A stretch of DNA of 10,138 bases from Candidatus Cloacimonadota bacterium. Lineage in GTDB: Bacteria; Cloacimonadota; Cloacimonadia; Cloacimonadales; TCS61. Numbering within the stretch: position 1 is the first letter of the stretch; each line of letters starts with the position of its first letter. This document shows positions 8,016 through 10,138 of the stretch, piece after piece. Both the position numbers and the translations under genes were made by a program. Under the pieces are notes generated by a model, which saw nothing but the letters and a program-made list of their open reading frames with translations, was not told the DNA's origin and ran no database searches. The stretch covers positions 1 to 10,138 of the forward strand of contig JAUVKM010000050.1 in NCBI GenBank assembly GCA_030596265.1. Direction: 5' to 3'.

Positions 8016-8042
8016 AAAAAAATGCTGACTCGGAATGTCAGC
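8016..8042 (-). terminator. Intrinsic terminator in the nusA-operon leader (possible attenuator)
   Basis: On the minus strand GCTGAC (8042-8037), a seven-base loop and GTCAGC (8029-8024) form a six-pair, GC-containing stem. It is followed one base later by seven consecutive T residues (8022-8016), the standard arrangement of a factor-independent terminator. No minus-strand gene lies between it and the divergent plus-strand gene, so it does not end an upstream operon. It lies between the candidate operon promoters and rimP, which is the position of an attenuator. Because nusA is in the same operon and NusA stimulates such terminators, negative feedback is a natural inference. Confidence 0.65.
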
Positions 8043-8077
8043 TAAAAAACTATGCGCTTTTTATTTACTTCAAATTC

Positions 8078-8105
8078 AATAAAAATTTGAGGGTTCTGCT
8101 GTCAA
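8078..8105 (-). promoter_or_regulatory. Candidate sigma-70-type promoter of the rimP-nusA-infB operon
   Basis: On the minus strand a perfect TTGACA (-35, 8105-8100) is followed after 16 bases by TTTATT (8083-8078), four of six matches to TATAAT. Initiation near 8071 would give a leader of about 115 bases before rimP and place the terminator hairpin about 30 bases into the RNA. An alternative minus-strand promoter is TATAAT at 8145-8140, preceded after 17 bases by TTAAAA (8168-8163). Both lie upstream of the terminator, so the attenuator arrangement holds for either. Confidence 0.5.
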
Positions 8106-8179
8106 GAGTAAATTGTTATATAAATATAATTTAATTATTATTATAAAGACATTCATTAATGCTTTTAAATGATTTAAGA

Positions 8180-8207
8180 TTGACAAAACAGGATTCACTT
8201 ATTTCAT
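8180..8207 (+). promoter_or_regulatory. Candidate promoter of the nitrilase/beta-helix pair
   Basis: A perfect TTGACA (8180-8185) is followed after 16 bases by TTTCAT (8202-8207), which matches TATAAT at four of six positions. The predicted start near 8214 would leave a short leader just containing the GGAGG at 8220-8224. The weak -10 and the high AT background make this tentative. It faces away from the operon promoter, and a very AT-rich core (about 8110-8148) lies between them. Confidence 0.4.
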
Positions 8208-8219
8208 TAGAACAATTTT

Positions 8220-8224
8220 GGAGG
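8220..8224 (+). promoter_or_regulatory. Shine-Dalgarno site of the nitrilase-family gene
   Basis: GGAGG lies four bases before the ATG at 8229. The spacing is somewhat tight, but this is the only strong site nearby. It fixes the start, which also agrees with the expected first beta-strand (FKVGVCQF) of the protein family. Confidence 0.75.
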
Positions 8225-8228
8225 ATTA

Positions 8229-9026
8229 ATGGGATTTAAGGTTGGAGTATGCCAATTTAAGCCTGAATTAATGCAAACTGAAAAGAATCTTAAGAAGATG
8301 GAATCACTTTTAGAATCAGTTTCAGCAGATCTGATAGTATTACCCGAACTTGCCGTCAGTGGATATTTATTTAATTCGGAAGAGGAAGTGAAAAGTATTG
8401 CTGAAGATCCAAATAATGGACCAACAGTGACTTTGTTCCAAAAACTTGCTAAGCAACACAATACCAGCTATGTAGTTGGATTTGCTGAGAAAACTGAAAA
8501 TGGAATATACAATTCTGCCATGTTAGTTAATCCTGATACCTCTATCCATATTTACAGAAAAACTCATCTTTTTTTCGAAGAGAAAAAATGGTTCAAAGCT
8601 GGAGATACCGGTTTTATAGTTTTCAGGGCAAAGAATAATGTTAAAGTTGGTTTGATGATCTGCTTCGACTGGATATTCCCTGAATCGGCACGTTCATTAA
8701 CTTTAGCTGGAGCCCAGATAATTGCTCATCCAACCAATTTGGTTCTACCTTGGTGCCAGCAGGCAATGCTCACACGGTCACTTGAAAATGGAGTTTTTTC
8801 TGCAACATCCAATAGAACGGGAAAAGAAACTAATGGAGACAAAGTACTTAATTTCACCGGTATGAGCCAGATCGTAGACACAAAAGGACAGATCATTCAC
8901 AGAATGAATAAAGTTGAAGAATCTGTTTTTATAACGGAAATTGATCCTTTTGAATCGGAAGATAAAGATATTACTGAATTCAATAATTTAATTTTAGATC
9001 GCAGAACGGAGTTTTATAGATCATGA
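8229..9026 (+). CDS. Carbon-nitrogen hydrolase (nitrilase superfamily)
   Basis: This 265-residue protein is a complete single-domain nitrilase-superfamily enzyme, which hydrolyses a C-N bond of an amide, carbamoyl group or nitrile through a cysteine thioester. The catalytic triad is intact: Glu40 in VLPELAVSGY, Lys111 in YRKTHLF and Cys145 in MICFDWIFPESAR. An additional conserved Glu (117 or 118) lies in FFEEKKWF. The stretch AHPTNLVLPWCQQAMLTRSL (about 175-194) with the following ENGVF, and the C-terminal DRRTEFY, resemble the small archaeal/bacterial nitrilases typified by the Pyrococcus abyssi enzyme, as I recall that sequence. No signal peptide is visible, so it should be cytoplasmic. 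The substrate cannot be assigned; omega-amidase or N-carbamoyl hydrolase activities are also possible. Its TGA stop overlaps the next gene's ATG. Confidence 0.92.
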   Translation: MGFKVGVCQFKPELMQTEKNLKKMESLLESVSADLIVLPELAVSGYLFNSEEEVKSIAEDPNNGPTVTLFQKLAKQHNTSYVVGFAEKTENGIYNSAMLVNPDTSIHIYRKTHLFFEEKKWFKAGDTGFIVFRAKNNVKVGLMICFDWIFPESARSLTLAGAQIIAHPTNLVLPWCQQAMLTRSLENGVFSATSNRTGKETNGDKVLNFTGMSQIVDTKGQIIHRMNKVEESVFITEIDPFESEDKDITEFNNLILDRRTEFYRS

Positions 9027-10138
9027 AAAAATATCATATAACTGCAATCTTATTTGTCCTACTCCTCATCCTTAACTTCATATTAACCAAACCAAATCCT
9101 ACTATCAGAATAACATCTGCTGAAGAATTGGAAAAACTCTTTCAACATCCAGAAGAAAATATAAATGTGAAGCTCGCAAGTGGTGTCTATGAACTTGATT
9201 TTGAGACAATTATCGATTCGACTTGCGGAAATTGTGAGAACCCTGATACATTGATCACTGCAACTGCTGGTCTAATAATTTCAGGTAAGAATATCAAGAT
9301 TTCTGGTCCAATTGATAAAACTGCTGTAATCAAAACAAACTCCGGATATGGTCTGTATATACTCAATTGTGAAAATTGCATCCTGGAAAATCTTACGATC
9401 ACAGGTGGAATAAGAGATTCCAACGAATTTGCCACTGATGCTGCAATTGTTGTAAAAAATAGTAATGTGATAATTCGTAATAATAAGATCACCAGAAATT
9501 ATGGTGATCAGGCTCTAATAAAAAAGAACATTGTTGGCATAATGGGAATTTGCGGTCGGGAGAATTCAATTTTAAGAATTTATAATAATCTGATATCAAA
9601 AAACTCTTGGGATGGAATTGCTTTATATCGAAATTCGGAAGCAGTGATAGATGAAAATATCATTGATGGAGTTCACAAGGCAGGCGGCAGGATCGCTCAA
9701 GGCGGAAGAGGGGTTGGCATCGGTGTAACCTGGAATGCAAAGGCAGTGATCAGGAATAATCTTGTGAAACGTTATTGGAAAGGTATCGGACTTTTTGTAG
9801 ATGCTGAAGGGACAATAGAATATAATATTATAGAAGATATAATAACTTGGGGAATTTCACTCTGGGATGCAGGTAAAGGTGAACCCCGGGGATTCATCAA
9901 TAACAATATTATTTATAATACCGGTGCAATGGGTACATCAATAACGTCTACCACCAAAGAAAATCCCGGTTTTTTCAAAGCAAATATTATTGTGAGAACA
10001 GCACAGGATTCTGCCTATGACTCATCTGAATATTATGGTTACCAATGCGCTCTGGCAAAACATCTTGTTCCAAAAGAATTTACAATTGAAAACAACATTT
10101 TTTATGATAATAGACGATATGATCCGCGGTTGCCTGAT
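9023..10138 (+). CDS. Secreted or membrane-anchored right-handed parallel beta-helix protein, C-terminus outside the window
   Basis: An open frame of 372 codons starts at the ATG overlapping the preceding stop (ATGA, 9023-9026) and is still open at the right edge. Residues 1-22 (KKYH, then a hydrophobic run to FILT) form a signal peptide or N-terminal anchor. No lipobox cysteine and no clear cleavage site are visible. The segment ITSAEELEKLF through LASGVYEL (30-58) is the typical entry to a pectate-lyase-like beta-helix. It is followed by rungs with recurring asparagine turns: NNKITRN (153-159), NNLISKN (188-194), ENIIDGV (211-217), NNLVKRY (245-251), YNIIEDI (267-273), NNIIYNT (294-300) and NNIFYDN (357-363). 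Two CxxC-like pairs occur (C68/C71, C115/C119). Such folds act in polysaccharide cleavage or binding at or beyond the cytoplasmic membrane. No catalytic residues can be assigned, so the activity is unknown. Confidence 0.85.
   Translation, partial: MKKYHITAILFVLLLILNFILTKPNPTIRITSAEELEKLFQHPEENINVKLASGVYELDFETIIDSTCGNCENPDTLITATAGLIISGKNIKISGPIDKTAVIKTNSGYGLYILNCENCILENLTITGGIRDSNEFATDAAIVVKNSNVIIRNNKITRNYGDQALIKKNIVGIMGICGRENSILRIYNNLISKNSWDGIALYRNSEAVIDENIIDGVHKAGGRIAQGGRGVGIGVTWNAKAVIRNNLVKRYWKGIGLFVDAEGTIEYNIIEDIITWGISLWDAGKGEPRGFINNNIIYNTGAMGTSITSTTKENPGFFKANIIVRTAQDSAYDSSEYYGYQCALAKHLVPKEFTIENNIFYDNRRYDPRLPD

Larger units (their letters stand above)
7957..8228. other. Divergent intergenic region
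   Basis: This is the only sizeable non-coding stretch (272 bases). From left to right it holds the rimP ribosome-binding site, the bulged hairpin, a T7/ATC/A7 spacer (8006-8022), the leader terminator, the minus-strand promoter candidates, an AT-rich core and the plus-strand promoter candidate. I looked for a tRNA, such as the initiator tRNA found at this position in enterobacteria, and for a convincing short coding frame, and saw neither. Confidence 0.7.

Noticed and set aside
8110..8148. AT-rich core as a replication origin or phage attachment site
   Set aside because: There are no DnaA-box clusters, direct repeats, integrase gene or tRNA end nearby. It is adequately explained as divergent promoter DNA.
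7957..8228. A tRNA or known riboswitch ahead of rimP
   Set aside because: I looked for a cloverleaf, a T-loop GTTC motif and CCA end, and for familiar riboswitch cores. Only the two simple hairpins were found.
8207..8461. Minus-strand open frame overlapping the start of the nitrilase gene
   Set aside because: It is antisense to a complete, motif-bearing gene, has no ribosome-binding site of note, and covers the promoter-proximal region of that gene.
9187..9492. Minus-strand open frame of 101 codons inside the beta-helix gene
   Set aside because: It is the complement of repetitive beta-helix coding sequence; its hydrophobic content follows from the sense strand.

Overview
The window is an AT-rich stretch (roughly one third G+C by eye) of a bacterial chromosome. 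It holds eleven protein genes, with one partial gene at each edge. Ten genes form one minus-strand block, which in transcription order reads rimP, nusA, ylxR (rnpM), ylxQ, infB, rbfA, nrnA, truB, ribF, radA. This is the classical bacterial nusA-infB translation/RNA-processing operon. Having both ylxR and an L7Ae-type ylxQ, plus nrnA between rbfA and truB, recalls Firmicutes, Thermotogae, Spirochaetes and several uncultured phyla. The AT richness, the beta-helix protein and the infB style make an uncultured lineage such as Cloacimonadota or a relative plausible. That assignment is a low-confidence impression, not a sequence match.

Layout: 1-126 is the first 42 codons of radA, running off the left edge. 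From 126 to 7956 the genes follow each other on the minus strand with gaps of at most 32 bases, or overlaps of 1 to 4 bases, so they are almost certainly co-transcribed and partly coupled in translation. From 7957 to 8228 lies the only intergenic region. It carries outward-facing divergent promoter candidates and two hairpins in the rimP leader. One hairpin is a textbook intrinsic terminator placed between the promoter and rimP. From 8229 two plus-strand genes overlap by ATGA: a nitrilase-superfamily amidohydrolase with an intact Glu-Lys-Cys triad, and an N-terminally anchored or secreted right-handed beta-helix protein that runs off the right edge.

How the genes work together: RimP and RbfA mature the 30S subunit, and IF2 starts translation. 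NusA controls elongation, pausing and termination. YlxR and YlxQ are small RNA-binding proteins; YlxR has been linked to RNase P. NrnA clears nanoRNA and pAp, and TruB makes pseudouridine 55 in tRNA. RibF makes FMN and FAD and is the metabolic outlier, and RadA acts in recombination. The plus-strand pair is functionally separate.

Most of the window is conserved housekeeping sequence. The points most worth following up are the attenuator-like leader of the nusA operon, the altered G-domain segment of IF2, and the coupled nitrilase/beta-helix pair. I found no RNA gene, CRISPR array, insertion sequence or other mobile element.
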